Assembly: GCF_905475395.1 (NCBI RefSeq)
Contig: NC_058341.1
Location: forward strand, 32,689,501 to 32,753,500
Direction: 5' to 3'
Origin: Chrysoperla carnea
Taxonomy: Eukaryota > Arthropoda > Insecta > Neuroptera > Chrysopidae
Length of the DNA stretch: 64,000 bases
Shown here: positions 37,701 to 52,700 of the stretch, piece after piece
Numbering within the stretch: position 1 is the first letter of the stretch
How the letters are laid out: every line of letters starts with the position of its first letter
The notes under the pieces: model-generated
What the model was told of the DNA's origin: nothing
What the model saw: only the letters and a program-made list of their open reading frames with translations
Databases searched by the model: none
Position numbers and translations under genes: made by a program

Positions 37701-40700
37701 TGATTCAAATATATAAAAAATAATGTAGCAAATTGCACCAGTTTTAAAAATAAACAAACTTTATATCTAGAAAATTGAGGAGTGTGCCTGTTTGGAGCTA
37801 AGTTTGCACTAGTCTTGATAATACATTTCAATTTTCAATGAGATTTTCATGAAATATGAGACCGAAACCAGTTCTAAATGATCCTCTGCGACCAAAAATG
37901 GTTTTAGGCGCCAAATAAAGCAACAAAAGCCGAGTAAGAAATCTAGTTCTCTTAAAAGAGTCGCGCAATATTAAATATATCTTTTGCTTTTTATATAAAG
38001 GTTTTTGTTGAGAAGGACATCACAAGATGACAACTGAAAATTGTGTGAGGTAAGTGATGAAGTATCCACGTTACATTGTTCCATTTCACAAGCGAATATC
38101 CAATGAAAATAATTTTTGTTGCAACGGTGGAAAATGAAGATGCAACCGACGATATACTGGGAACGCATTTACAGAATGTGGCTTTATATGACTTGGAATA
38201 GAAAACATAAATTGGTATGATTTGCTGATGGAATTTAATTGTTTACTTTAGATTATGTAAGATTCATGAAACACAAATTGTCCGCCCTGGTCCCAACTTC
38301 AATCAATTTCATATTTGTCACGAAAAAAAATATGCAATACATAATTTAGTATCGACACACTATTATCTATAGATTATGGAAGTGGATTATCAAAACACAA
38401 ATCATTACCTTCCTGTGGGATTAATAACATTGTCGTAATTTTATTCAATTATTTATAACACCCAGAGTTTACAAGCTTTTGTCGTTCTCTCACTCTACCA
38501 TATTTTAGATATATTGTAATCGAATGTATATGGGAATATTATTAGTCACATCCTGGTAGCAAGTTTTTTTTCTTCTTCGAAATGTGAAATCAAAGTGTAA
38601 TTCGATATTCAGTGAATGTGAATATGCCCATTCCAAGGCACATAACTCAAACACATTTGCATTTTTCTCGCTGAGATTTTTGATTAGAAGAGCAAGATCT
38701 ACAAAATATCGCAACATGATCAATTTTGACCGAGACCCAATCCTTATACGATAAGTGTTGCGTCTTTTTTAAAGTAACTCTGATTTTAAGAATTCGTCTT
38801 TATACCGAACGCTGCACGCATTTTAATATGGAATATTACATTGAATTTATTATCTTAATATGTTTTATATACTAATATGCTATTTATAAAGATATTTACA
38901 ATTTTTATGTTCTAAAAGAATATTTTGATTAATGGTAGTTAATTCAAATGGAAATATTTAGCATAAGCAAAGTTGTACAAAATAAATTTCTAAATTAGAA
39001 AGTTATTGGTTCAGCATCTCTAGACCATATCCAACACAGCTTGTTTAGTAATATTATATACATTGAGGCTATTGTTTAACATATGTCAACCATATCTTTG
39101 ATTCTCAAGCTTACAGCAAATAATCATTTATTGTTTATTTATGTTGGAAAACCATTTACAGATACATTTTATTATAAAACAATGTTATAAAATGACGATG
39201 ATGAACATAAGAAACAATTATATTTTTATGATTCTTTTTATATTTGTATATAAATAAAAAGCATTTTGTTTTGAGTGATCTGATGATCAATGAAGAAATT
39301 TTATTTTTACAATAAAAATTTTATTTTTTTAATTTCAGAATATAATATTTCTTTTTTTTTCGATGAAATGCTCTATCTTTTGTATAAAATTTTTTCAAAT
39401 TAGTTAGTTGTCCTTCTTTCACGTCAAAAAATGGAGTAAGGTATCCTCTTGATTGTTGTGCATAGATGTTAAAATTATGTATAAATCAAAGCAGAGTAGG
39501 GATATTCAGTTGTTCATCCCTTTAAGGAGATATACAATGATTGAATAATACTAGGGATTTTAATAAATACATTTTTTGATTAACAAAGTTTCCAAAAATT
39601 TCAAAGTCATAAAGCTTTTTATTATTATTTTATCGTTAAGTTGGCTGAAAATGAATCATATAGGTTATCTTTTTCAATTAGATCTAATATCAAAAAATCT
39701 AGATAGTGTGATAAAAAACTATCTAAAATATTTAGACAATATAGTAGTTTATGATAATACCGTAAAAATATAAGGTTGCCGATGATATAAAAACAAAACT
39801 GTAATATAATTAATAAAATTCGAAGATCCTTTGATGAACAGAGAAGACTATACTAAGAGTCTTGAAGATTGAAGAGCGATATCTATATTATCAAATTTAT
39901 AAGCATCACTTGCACACAATATATTATATATTTTTGTATTTGCGTGGTATTGTAAAGCCAAAAATAATTCATTACTTGACTACAAAGCATGTATTTGGTT
40001 TATATGTATACTCAATGTCACAAAAAATGCTCGTTTTAAAACATTCTAAGTGTTACTATTATATAACATAACATATGATGCGTACGCTTAGAATGGTTTT
40101 AACTGTGGCACTTTTTCTGACAGTGAGTGTATGTACCGTGCAATAAACCAAAACTTTTTTACAATACTGTAGGTCTCTACAATCATTTTAAAGATTCGAA
40201 AAATTAACCAAATATCAGTAATCAATTGTCCGATTTAGTCGGACATTAAAAGCAGTCGCAAACAATAAAAGTACAACGTACAATCGTTCTAGCATCCAAA
40301 GTACAGACAACGTTTATTTGATAAATGAGCTTTTAATCATTCTTAGCCTATATATGGAGGGCATGATATATTAAATAACACTTTTCAATTATATCATTAG
40401 TAATTAATGAGTAAAAATAATTTTTTCGTAATCAGAAATGACCCATATATTTATTAAATGAAAACCGAGCTTTTTATAACGACTATATCTAGTTTTCACT
40501 TTCATGTTATATGTCGAATACACATGTGATCGTATAATGAATTTTCTAGTAATGGATTTTTATGTTATGCATATTTATATGTTACGAATAAGATAAATAC
40601 GAAATACTGCAAAAAAAGCAAATCCTAAATCAAGACTACCACCACGTCACAAAAACTTGTAAGTTTACCAACTATTTGGAAAAAAAAAAATTAAAGTAAT

Positions 40701-43700
40701 AATACAACACAAGTGTACGCATTTTATAAATAAAATTTATTATTAATGATTTTAAAACAGATTCTCGCCAGTATTTTATATAGTTTTTATTTACTGCTGA
40801 TATATAAAAAAAACTTTTTTCAGAATAACTGTTTTTATTGGAAAAATATTAGATAAATATGTTTTATTTTCACAAACAAAATATTTATTTTACAAACTAT
40901 TGATTGTATTTTTACTAATCTAGTTTGCGTTGCAGCTTTCAAAACTTTTTACCCGTCAGTACTCGCTTTCATATACCTACCTACTTTTATCTATTTTCGA
41001 ATGATTGAATTTTCAGATTTTTTCAGCCTATCTAGAGTTTTAAAAAATATAAAGTCCTTCTGAGAAAAATAATTTTTTTTCTAGTTTCTTTACGAGTGTG
41101 AAAAAATATTAACACCGGAAATTGTGTGGCCTGTCGGGTACTTTCGTTAGGTGAAAGAAATATGGTGAAATTAGTCAAAATGTATTTAATTATTTAGATT
41201 ATCGCGTGAGAAAACTCTCATTACAAGTCTTAGGTAGATTACCGAACGATTGACGCGAGTGCTGACGGTTTAATAAAATTATTAAAAAAATTTGTCGATG
41301 TAGATTTGCTATTTATTTATTCTCTGATAGCAGTATTTCATTTAAATTGTTTTTGTTTCCTATGAAGAATTTTGCCATATTTAATATTGGTTTTAGCGTC
41401 TATGAGTTAAAACTTCTCGAGCTTACGAATTAAAAAAAGATATTGACATCCTGAAAACAAAATTTTGGTGTATTCAGAATAAATCATATGAATAGAAAGC
41501 TAGTGGTAAGATGCATGTGAACAACTTTTCATGTTTAATAATAACGCATGTAAGGTCAAGAACTTTGTTAAACTAATTCATTGATAGGCTACACACAAAA
41601 TTTCTGGCTTGATGAAAGTTTCATTTCATTGTGGGGAAAGGGGAAAACAAGTTGATATATTATCTACTTGGAAGTCAACCTTACTTTTTACGTCCTGAGC
41701 AAGCTATAAAAATTTCAGCTTGATATCTCTTTTCGATTTTGAGTTATCGCGTTTAGGTACAGACGGGTAGTCGGACATCTATAAATGGACTAATTGGGTG
41801 ATTTTCTGAGCTCCTATAACAAAAGTTTGTTTGTAGCATCAATATTTTTAAGCGTTACAAACTTGCAACTTAATTTAGTTTTCCGTGATATATTTCATAT
41901 ATACAAGGAATTGTGGAAAATGAATGGTTTCAAGGAGGCGATCTTCCATTGGAGAGGTTAGAATCGCACACCGCGAGACCGTTGAGATTTTCAAGATGGA
42001 ATTTATAAAGTGATAAAGCTAAGGCTGGCAGTCCTGGTCAGGATACTAGTTCAAAATTATTTAATTATTGTCACCGTAGCTTGATATATTGCTGGAATAA
42101 TTTTATGTCAGTCTAATTTTATTCCATTATTTGTTAGTTACAAGCGAAATTAATATAAACGTGCTAAAATAGAGCAACTGTCATCGTATTAAGGAGCAAC
42201 GGTTTGAATTAAAGGAGCTTTTTTTTAGCTCAATAAATATAAATTTAATTGTTTATGTTTTAAAGAATTACGTACTGTTGTCCAAAGATGTAATTAAGTA
42301 TTTTTAATAAAAATACATTACAACTTGGTCCACATCTAGGTAATTTTTGGACATATAATATTTAGAATTATATCGAGTATTTAGCAGGAAAAAAATTATT
42401 TCATAATAAAATATGTATTTTCTAATCAATCACTCAATTGATATTTTGTATAAAAGATAAATTGTCAAAAGTAATTGATTACTTGATTGATTCCTGACTT
42501 TGTAAAGTCGTTAAGAAAAAATAGATGGCTTTCCATCAACCTAAAATTTTCTTTAAATTTAGGTACATCAATTTTGTATAAAAAATTTTAATGCAAGAAT
42601 ATATTCAAATGTTAGCCTGGGGAAATTAAAATTGAGCATTCTGTGAAATTTAAAACTTTTACTTACTAAAATGTATGAAATAGACATTCGTCTCCCTGTA
42701 TGTGTGTACTCAAACACATTTTCACAATTGTAAATTGTTACTGTTAACAGCTTTTATATATGTATATTATATGCAGTCGGTATATATATATATACGAGTA
42801 TTAAATTGCCCCCAGGAAATTTAACAATTTTAAAATTGTAACGATTTTCACTTTGTGTTTTGAATAAAATTGTTTGCAAATATGTAATATAACACAATTT
42901 TTATCTATATAAATGGAAAAATAAAAAGAATCATATTGCTTTTATTATAAAAATTTGTTTGTTTGAAAGAATTGAATTAAAACAGAAAAATATAGATTTC
43001 AAAATTTACTTAAAGCATTACGGTTCTTTCAAAGCACCAGGTGGATATTTCGAAACATGCTCAGTTTATTCGACAAAGAATATATATTTATTTAATGTAA
43101 GCGTTGCTTTCTTTTTCCGTCATAATGTAAACAGTACATTAAAAAACACTCTCGATTATTAAACTTCTATTTACAAATAAAACCCATTCCGATTTCTTCA
43201 AAGGAGAATCTCTTAAGAAAAGCGAAATATTTTCTCCAATTTCAATACTTATCATTAGATAGAGTCATTTTGACTCAAAAATTACTAAAGATGGGCCGCT
43301 TTGTGGATTTTTCGGAGATATCGTCTAAAATCATGGGTATAAGAGGAGTTTTTTCACGAATCAACCATATTTAGATATATTTTGAATTCTCCGAACCAAA
43401 AGTTTTTCGTACAGGTTTTTGAGTTATATTCCCAAAACCGCTCAATCAATCGATAAGTGAACCCAATATTTTTTATTAATGTTGGATCAAAATTCTATAC
43501 TCCATATTCCGAGTTTTTAAGAATTATTTTATCATTTACCATAGAGTATTCTTGAAGTAAATTGCAGAAAATTGAGAAATATGTCTCCAAGTTTGATATA
43601 AATTGAGACTAAACTTGACTCAAAAAATACAAAAACCGGCTTTATTTAAAGATTGAACGAATTGATTATGAAACATCTTATAGTAGGAGTGGCATCACAG

Positions 43701-46700
43701 GACAATTTTTTCAAAGTCAATACCCGAGAAACTTGTCGTTTAATCGCAAAAGGAACCATTTTATGGTATATATTTATTAGGTATAGTATTTATTAGGAGG
43801 AATTTGACGATTAGTTGAATAATTTTTTAGATACACTGAAATTTCTCCAAAATAAAAGCTATTCAATATTTTAAGCGATATCTTATAAAAACTTACTCAA
43901 CCGTAAAATGAACTCAATTTTTTATTTGTTACGCCAAAATTGTTGTATATTCTAAGTTTTATCAAATTCACAATCAATGAATTTTATTATTAAAATTATT
44001 GTAATTTTTTAAAGGCGCCAAAAATCGGATCCTATTGATGATTGGACAAAAATAAAAGCTTCTAGAAAAGTAGCTTCTAGTTAGTTTCAAGTAGTATCAA
44101 AAATATGAAAAGTAGTTTCAAGTAGTATCAAGTTGAAAAATTCATTTTCCTAGAATTCGAATAAAAATTTACTGAAATTAACAACAAACACAAAATATGA
44201 AAATACCACATTAATTAATAATTTGTTATTATAATAAGGTACATATACATATATTATGTGGTTAAATTATTTTGATTTATGCATGTTGTTGGCTAACATT
44301 TTGGTTATAAAACCTCAATCATTTATTTAAAGCCGATGGTCTAATTTTTTTTATGAAAAATGTACGAGCCACTCACATTTCAAAGGAAACACATTACAAA
44401 GTATTTAAAAAATCCAAGGCAGTTAAACCTACGATTGCAAATTATGTAAAAGTGAGTCAATAACAAATTCTCGGAAAAGATACCTATTTTTTTCACACGC
44501 TGACATATCGAAAACGGTGAGGTTATGTAAAAAATGTCATGGATTAAAAAATATGTAGAATTGTCCAAAATATAAAGTCATATAGTTTTCACATCAAATT
44601 TTTCACCAGAACCACACAAAATAATCTTTATTTTCGACAAAAATCCGTATTTAATTTTTTTAAACGCTTATATATCGAAAACGGTGAGTTTTAGTGAAAA
44701 ATTGTCACTTGCCAAATTCAATTTTTGACCAGAACCACAAAATAGTCTTTATTTTCGTCTATACTGAGTTTTCAACCAAATTTTCGCAATTTTAATTTTC
44801 AAATGCTTAAGTCTCAAAAACGGTGAGGCTAGATAAATAATGTCAAAGATAACATAGTGTCCGGTTAAATAAAGAGAACATGGTGTCCGGGAGTAGGAAA
44901 CTTCCATCCCAGTAAATCGAAAATGCACAAGTTCTCACGAATATGATTTTGTTGAGGACTCCCAGACAAACGTTTTGCACTAGCTCCCGAAGTCAAGTAC
45001 TTCATTTCCTACATTATATAATATTTTCAACTTTACTTTCAAAAGTTAATAAATTGTTTGAATGGTCGTAAGAAGGAACAGATTTTTTCAGTATCGTCAA
45101 AAAAAGTTTTATTTAATTTCACGATGCAATTATCCTAATTGGTTTCTTATCCCCAATTCGAATAGTTTTAAATAGAATAATTTATAAATAAACAATTTAA
45201 AATGAATAAAACTATCAGCACCTCATAAATACGATTCTGCTGCGGTCAATCTCAAATGTAAATCGATATTATCATTATAATTTTATTGAAAATTCAAGTC
45301 ATGTTGTACCTATTCTCATACTGCTTGCAATTTAATGCTGCTTGCTAGTGCTGGGTATAAGCTATATCATTCATTCTATTCTTGAATATTAATGAACCAT
45401 GTAATTAGTTATTCTAACAGACAACTACTGTTTCTATATTTACATTAATTTAATGGAATTATTGATTGAATTACTACAATTCAGTATATCCATAATTTAA
45501 TGAAAAGATTAGGTGATTTGAATTAGTTCATGTGATACAATCCATTATACGATTTTTCCATTAAGAGTGGTGGAAATTTAAACTGAAATTAAACAACATT
45601 TTTGAAAGACCAGTATCTAGGAAATTTTTGTCATTTTTTATATCAAAATATTTGTGAAATATCCGCTTCGCTGGATAACTTCAATTTTAAATACAAAGAT
45701 TATTGTGTTATAACCTTCACTTTATTTACCATCACTTATCGTCCTTTTGTTCATAATTTCGTCGATTTTATTATTTTGTAACGAAGCCCTAACTTTTGAG
45801 CAAAAGCTGTGGCAGTACCCTGCCACGCTTTGTTTTGGGACACTATTTTATAAAATTTGATTAGCTGCCGATAAAAGAGTTCACAACTTTTAAACGGCTA
45901 AACTCTACCCTTATATTGGAAATCAGACTTGGCTATATTTGAAAATATCCGAGCGTTCACCCCCATGTTCACCTTACCCCCATATCCCGTTGCGTCTGGG
46001 TTACAGTTTTGTAATGTAATCATCATGCTCTTTTATTTAATACCCCCGTTTGTTCATCTTCCCACTTTCACCCTCCGAAGGCTAAAAACAAATAAAAACA
46101 ATCCCTGTAAATAAGGTGGTTGTAAATTGTGTCAAAATTTGAGCTGAATCGCAGTAATACAGAACTTTCGAAGCTTTTGAATCAAATCCATTTCAACCCC
46201 TTACAGCCTTTACATGTCCTTTCTCAGGCTCTAGAATATCTCTGTAATAAATTTCATTTAAATCGGTTCCGTAGTTTAGGCATGAATACGTAAAAAACAG
46301 ACAGACAGACAGAGTAACTGTCGCATTTATAATATAAGTAAGAAAGTAGGGATACAGTTCCCAGTTTTGTTAAGAGGCGTTTATGCACAAAATACAATTT
46401 TTTGATTATTTTACCGCACAGATTCGGTTCGCTTACATGACTTGTGTTTAATTTTAAGCACACTCGATCAAATCTCACATTTCAACGATGTTCGCCTGTT
46501 GTCTGATTATTTACGGTTAGTAGCTAGATCTAAACACTGAATTTGATAAAAAAAAAGGTTGCTAGTTTGTATACGGTGTTCAATATGTATTCTTGCTTGA
46601 TGAACACATGCAACATTACATGTTGTATTTACCTTGTATGAATAGGGCTGTTCAACAAAAATAGTAGGTATCACATATCGCATAAGTTGACATGAAAGAC

Positions 46701-49700
46701 TCTTTCAAATAAAATATTTAATGATATCTCATAGACAAATTATGTAGGTAATTTAAGTTTAAACATTAGATATTCTCGATGAAAAACCTTTCTGGTAATA
46801 TTGGTTTTGTGTATGTTTTATTTATAGTCATCAATCTATAAAACGAACTTGAAATGTAATTGTATAAAAGTGTACAGAGGTATCAAAATATGTGGTCTTG
46901 ATTTAATTATATAATGAATTTCATTGCATTTATAATATTGTCAAGATTAAATCTATTTAAAAATCAATGGTACAATCCCTAGTATTTTACAAAACACAAA
47001 TATTCTAGTTCTTTTTTAATTTGAATCACATAAGAGTATCAAATTTATTCTTCGGTTCAAAAATTAAAAATTGGTGAAATTTTTATGGTTATGCAAAGCG
47101 TATGGCAAGAATTTCCCTCCTTGGATTACAACTGGAAAGTCACTATTTTGTATTTCAGGAGTGCAGGCAGACATTTATCGGAATGGATTTTTATCCATTT
47201 TTATAGTTAAATTGTGATGGTATACTGGTCTCCATAATCCTTTCAAATATTATTTTTGACGACTCTCAGCATCAAAAATTAGTATGAGCTTATAAAATAA
47301 CGGTTCGTCAAAAACAATAGGACCCTCAGCCTGACAAGTAAATAAACAGTTTCAAGGATGTTTGTCAGATGTGAATCCTTCCACAAACTGGAAAACTGTA
47401 AAGCGAAATCTTAAGTAAATTTTCGCGTACTTGTTACTCAACTCTTTACCGAATTTTATCAACCCTACACATAGGCAACTAGGGATTACACAGAGTCCAT
47501 TCATCACTAAAAGCAATGCCCACTAAAAAATAAAAAAATAAAAACACATGCAAAATAGCTCACAAAACTATTCACACCGACTTTTTGGAAATTTTCCCTG
47601 GAATTCAAGCAAACGTCTGCTACAAATCCCTGCATAATTGCAGATTCCATTTCTTAAATGGAAGTTTTTCACAATTGCTTAAAGTATTTTCTTGTGCAAC
47701 GTCAAAAAAATGCCAGTTGGTTTATGATTTTGTCAACCGTCGTAATATAATAGTGAAATTTAAAAATCTTTGAAATCTCCCCTTCTAAGAACTTTTCTAT
47801 TCCACCTTTCAAATATCTCACATACTTTGTTAGGCTCTTAATTCATTCAGCATTTAGTTGGAATATGTTGTGAATAAAAAAGGTTATAGTAATGCATATA
47901 ACCCCACCACAAACATTTCTGATTTAAATTTTTTTTTATACAATCACAGTTTAAATTATGTTACTCAACCATCCACCTCGATAACAATGCTTTGATAAAT
48001 TTCCATAGAGAAAATAACTATGCTTTATTGAAGAGAATAATTATATTATTTATATTATGTGCTTTGTGATATATTAATATTTTAGAACAATAGGCAATCA
48101 TTTTTTTAAACCAAATTATTTTTGTTCACTATATTAACACAGTAAAAATTTGTATATTTTCACCAGTGATTTTCTTTCATTCAGTCTGTTATGATTAAAA
48201 ATAAACCAAGAAAAATTTCAAGAATATTTAATTTATCCATTTGGCAATAAAATATCATAGAATCGTAAAAACTGGAAGTTCCTTTTCATCTATCTTAGAT
48301 AACTTTCATAGCCAGCCCGGACTAAGGACTGACCAACTACCATAAGCCGTATATCTAAGTTTCCAGCCGTCATGACATAATTAATTTAAATAGTAATGCA
48401 ATGGGCTGATGTAAGGCATGATATTTGCATAATAATTGGGTAAATTGATAGGATTTTGATATAAATTCAGCAAATTTTTGAGAAACCTAATTTGATTTGA
48501 GACCTTGCCTGCTATCTAACCCTGAACATAGCAAAATACTCTCAAAATCTTAAGAAAACCGCTGTAATTTCATATCCAGTTTTTTAAATCTTCAACTTCT
48601 CTGGTAAAATTTCGCAAAATGAAGGAATTGAATTGTAATTCTGGAAAAAGATGTAACTTATGACGATAAAAAAGGGTGGTAAATTTTAGCCCGATACATA
48701 ATTTTTCTGAAAAGTTACAACAGCTTGTACAGTTCAGGCAAAGCATCGGATTTTAACATTTTTTTTTTTTTTAAATTGAGAAAACCGCTGTAATTTCATA
48801 TCTAGTTTTTTAAATCTTCAACTTCTCTGATAAATTTTCGCAAAATGAAGGAATTGAATTGTAATTCTGGAAAAAGATGTAACATATGACGATAAAAAAG
48901 GGTGGTAAATTTTAGCCCGATACATAACCATAATTTTAAGAAAAACTAATTTTTCTGAAAAGTTACAGCAGCTTGTACAGTTCAGGCAAAGCATCGGATT
49001 TTAACATTTTTTTTTTTTTTTTTTTAAATTGCAGGGTTTTTTAAGAAAAGTTGAAGACGATTTGCCTAAACTGTGCGAGCTATTGAAAGTTTTTAGAAAA
49101 ATTCATTTTCCCAAAATTGAGGTTATGCATCAGGTTAAAATTTACCACCCTTTTTATGGTCATAAGTTACATCTTAACCTTTTCGAAGAAACACGCCAGA
49201 TTCGATCAAAATGGATCACATTGGATCCTGTATAAATCAGAAAAAAGCAACGATTGATAACAATAAAAAAAAAACAATAATTGACACTTAGTTGTTAAAA
49301 AAGTATGAGATGAATATCACAACACTTTGAATCGATTAAGAGTTTTAACCTACCAATATTATCAAATAGATACTTACTAAGAATGATTTAAAAATTTGAT
49401 TTATAACGATTTAAACAGCATGCACGAACTTTCCAAAAAGCAAAAAGAATGGTTTGTAATATGTGAGAAACATATAAAAAGATATCTTCCATGATTTAAT
49501 GACAATTTGCTGATTTACAATAAAATACTTTTTTTTTTTTAATTTGCCTTTTGATATACAAGTCCTGATGCTAATTGACACGAAATGATGTTATCAACTG
49601 ACATTGTCACAATCTGTGCCTACATACCAACCCCCATGAAAATTGGAACGATACGATTTCTTCAATCGACAGTCCTGACTTCGACTTCTCTCTTCATTTC

Positions 49701-52700
49701 TGATTTAAAAGTTTGCAAAAATTATCACCAGCAAATTATTTTAAAATTTTTTTTTACAAATTGTTATTTTTTATTGAAAAACAAATTTTAACCTACAAAA
49801 ATTATAACAGTTTTAGCTTTAGAAATTGTAAAATTTAGTAGCGAAAATTGAGCTATAGGAAAATTATTTTTCATACAACAGGTGCTTTTTAGCGGAAAAA
49901 CAGGAATATGCTAGAAATATATGCAGTGTCGTTAAAAAAAACAAAATTGAGCCCTGTTTAATCACGAAAACGATCTCGAGCATTGTAATTTATTCTCTCA
50001 CAAAATGAGTCCATAATTTTCTTACGACTTTTTGTTTTTCTTGAAATATAAGAGTGGAAACTTCATCGTGTCATCATCAACCATCCTGTATAAAATGACT
50101 ATGATAGCATCTTGAAGGACATAAATAATAATAATATTGTAATTAATTGAGTTGCAAATTGTCATAAAATCACAGCTCTCTCGCTCACATCAAAAAAGAT
50201 GTAAAGATTCTATGTAACATAATGCTGTAACAGTTATTTTATATCAGACAAACTATAATTTGAATAACAATATGTTTACATCGTAGAAAATATAATTTTA
50301 TACCTACTAACAACATCAATTTAAAGTTCATTACACATTAAAATTACATGGACCCATGACTTTATCAAATTCATTGTAATTATTGTTTTGAACATTTTCG
50401 AGTCAAAAAGAAAAAAAAAACATAATCAGATAAACACAAAAACGATAAATCTATATCTATAGATATCGAAAATAATAACAGACAAAAATATTAATTATAA
50501 AAAGTATAATAATTTAAAAGGTTTTATATATTTATAATATGAAGGTATTTTTAAAGAAACAACTTGGGCAGCCATATTTATACCATTCAAGAAAAAAATT
50601 ATGCCATAGCTAAAAATTAATATTAATATATTTTTTAATTAAAATAATAATCGTTAAAATAAAAATGCATTTTCATTCAATTCAAGTATTACGAAAAAAC
50701 GAATTTATTTATTATATTATAAATAACATTATAGTTATTAAAATTGGCATGCTATGATTGGCCTAATAATAATATTTACGATTGAATATTGATAGTAAAA
50801 TAGTAGTAAGTGTGAAGCAGTAACCATAAAATTAAAGACATATTCCATCATTTTATAGAAATATTTGTATACAGAATGCTCGGTTTTTTGTGACGTAGGT
50901 ATTAATAATTTTCTAAATTATGATAAAACAACAAAAACCTACTATCAACTTCATGAATGATAATATTTTATCAAAATAAAGATTGATACCAGTGGCAAAA
51001 AGAGTAATTAGAGCTATTAGATTGCTCCATCCTTTAGATATATGATGACGTCATCCTATCACTATTTATATAACATATTATATCATATTATACTATTCAA
51101 ATAATAACGTTTTATTGAAAAATATTGTATCCCCGCAATATCCTTATTCGGCTAGTTACTTTTCTCACTACAGCCTCCTTAACCTCACCTTGATGCGGCA
51201 TAAGATAACTTTAGATCATTAAAATCCCTCTCCTTTTTTGAAAAGTGAGAAGGCTTTGTACACATCGCATGGTTGATAGATCCATACACCTTAAGAGCTT
51301 CTTAGTCGCCACTACAAAGGAGAAACAGCGTATGCGTGCGACGCTAGCAGCGACAGACAGAATATTTACTCTGGATGTGAGTTATTTGGAAAGATACGGT
51401 AGTTTTTGCAGATAAGTTTAATTCATGCAAAACAATCCTTGTCACTTAATTTGTTCCTTCAAGTATCCAAGACCGTCTATTGTAAAATAGTAAGCCGTCA
51501 ATCAGAGAGTCGATAATTTTTCTAACGTGTAAAAGTTTTCCTTCTCATTGCTTTAAGTAAGTCTTCGCTCTCGAAAAGAAAAGATTCCTGAATCTCGCAA
51601 CTTCTTATTTGCGTTCAATGAGAGCTAGCTCATGTAAATAAGCTCATCTCAAAAGATGTAATCTCGATTAGGTTTTAATAGTTTTGTCTTGATATTAGTC
51701 TCGTATAAGAGAATATATCGAAAAGAGCTTAGTGAAAGATCTCACGTAAAATCCTAGTTCGAAGCAAGTATAGTGGTCATCACTTTTTGTAAAATAGAAC
51801 GAAATAATTGAATAAACTGTAAAGGTACCAAACGCGTAAACACGCGTATCGTGCAGGCTAAAGCGTGTTTCTGTTTAACCTTTTTGATACAATACAAAGA
51901 GCTTGATTAACACTGCTAGGTGAACACCCTGTATAACAGTTTTATTGTCAATTTAATGAAAACTAAGGATAGGTAATATTTCTTAAAAGATTATCATAAT
52001 ACAAAATTTTTATTAGAAAATATAAAATTCATTTTATGATGTTTTGATTGATATCAAGCCATTGATATCTGTGATTTTTATTTTCGAAGACAGTACTTAA
52101 TTCATTCAAACCGAGATTACAGTTTCACACTTATTTCAAATAAATCAAATTCACAGTATTACAAATGTTAAGAATAACAAAAACAAGTATTCTAACTAAA
52201 GAAGTTTTGAACAAATTTGTTTATTTATTATCATTCGGTGATGGATATCAGAGTGCGGATATTCAATAAAATATTAAATTTCACAAAATAAAAGGTATGC
52301 AGAGTCACAGTTTCAAATAGTTTTGGGCATAAATATAAAAAAATTAACAATTTTTAATAATGATCTGTTCATTAATTATGGTTGATGGTTGATTCAAGAA
52401 AAATCAGTATCATTAAAAAATGATCATTTTTCGAGACTGAATGTTTATCGGGATTTATCGAGAATTTTGTGAGTGCCTTTAATATTAAAAAAAAATTGTA
52501 AATATTTAAAAAAACCCACTAATTTGGGTCATTTTTTTCAGATGTGATGTCCATTTTTCGCTAACTATCACTAATGTGCTTAATTCTGGGACCAGGACTT
52601 CACATTCTTGAAACCTATTAGAGCTAGGTTTATTTTCATCACAAATTCGAAAAGTATGACCCAAATTTAGAAGGATAACATACTTGGTTTATCAAAATTG

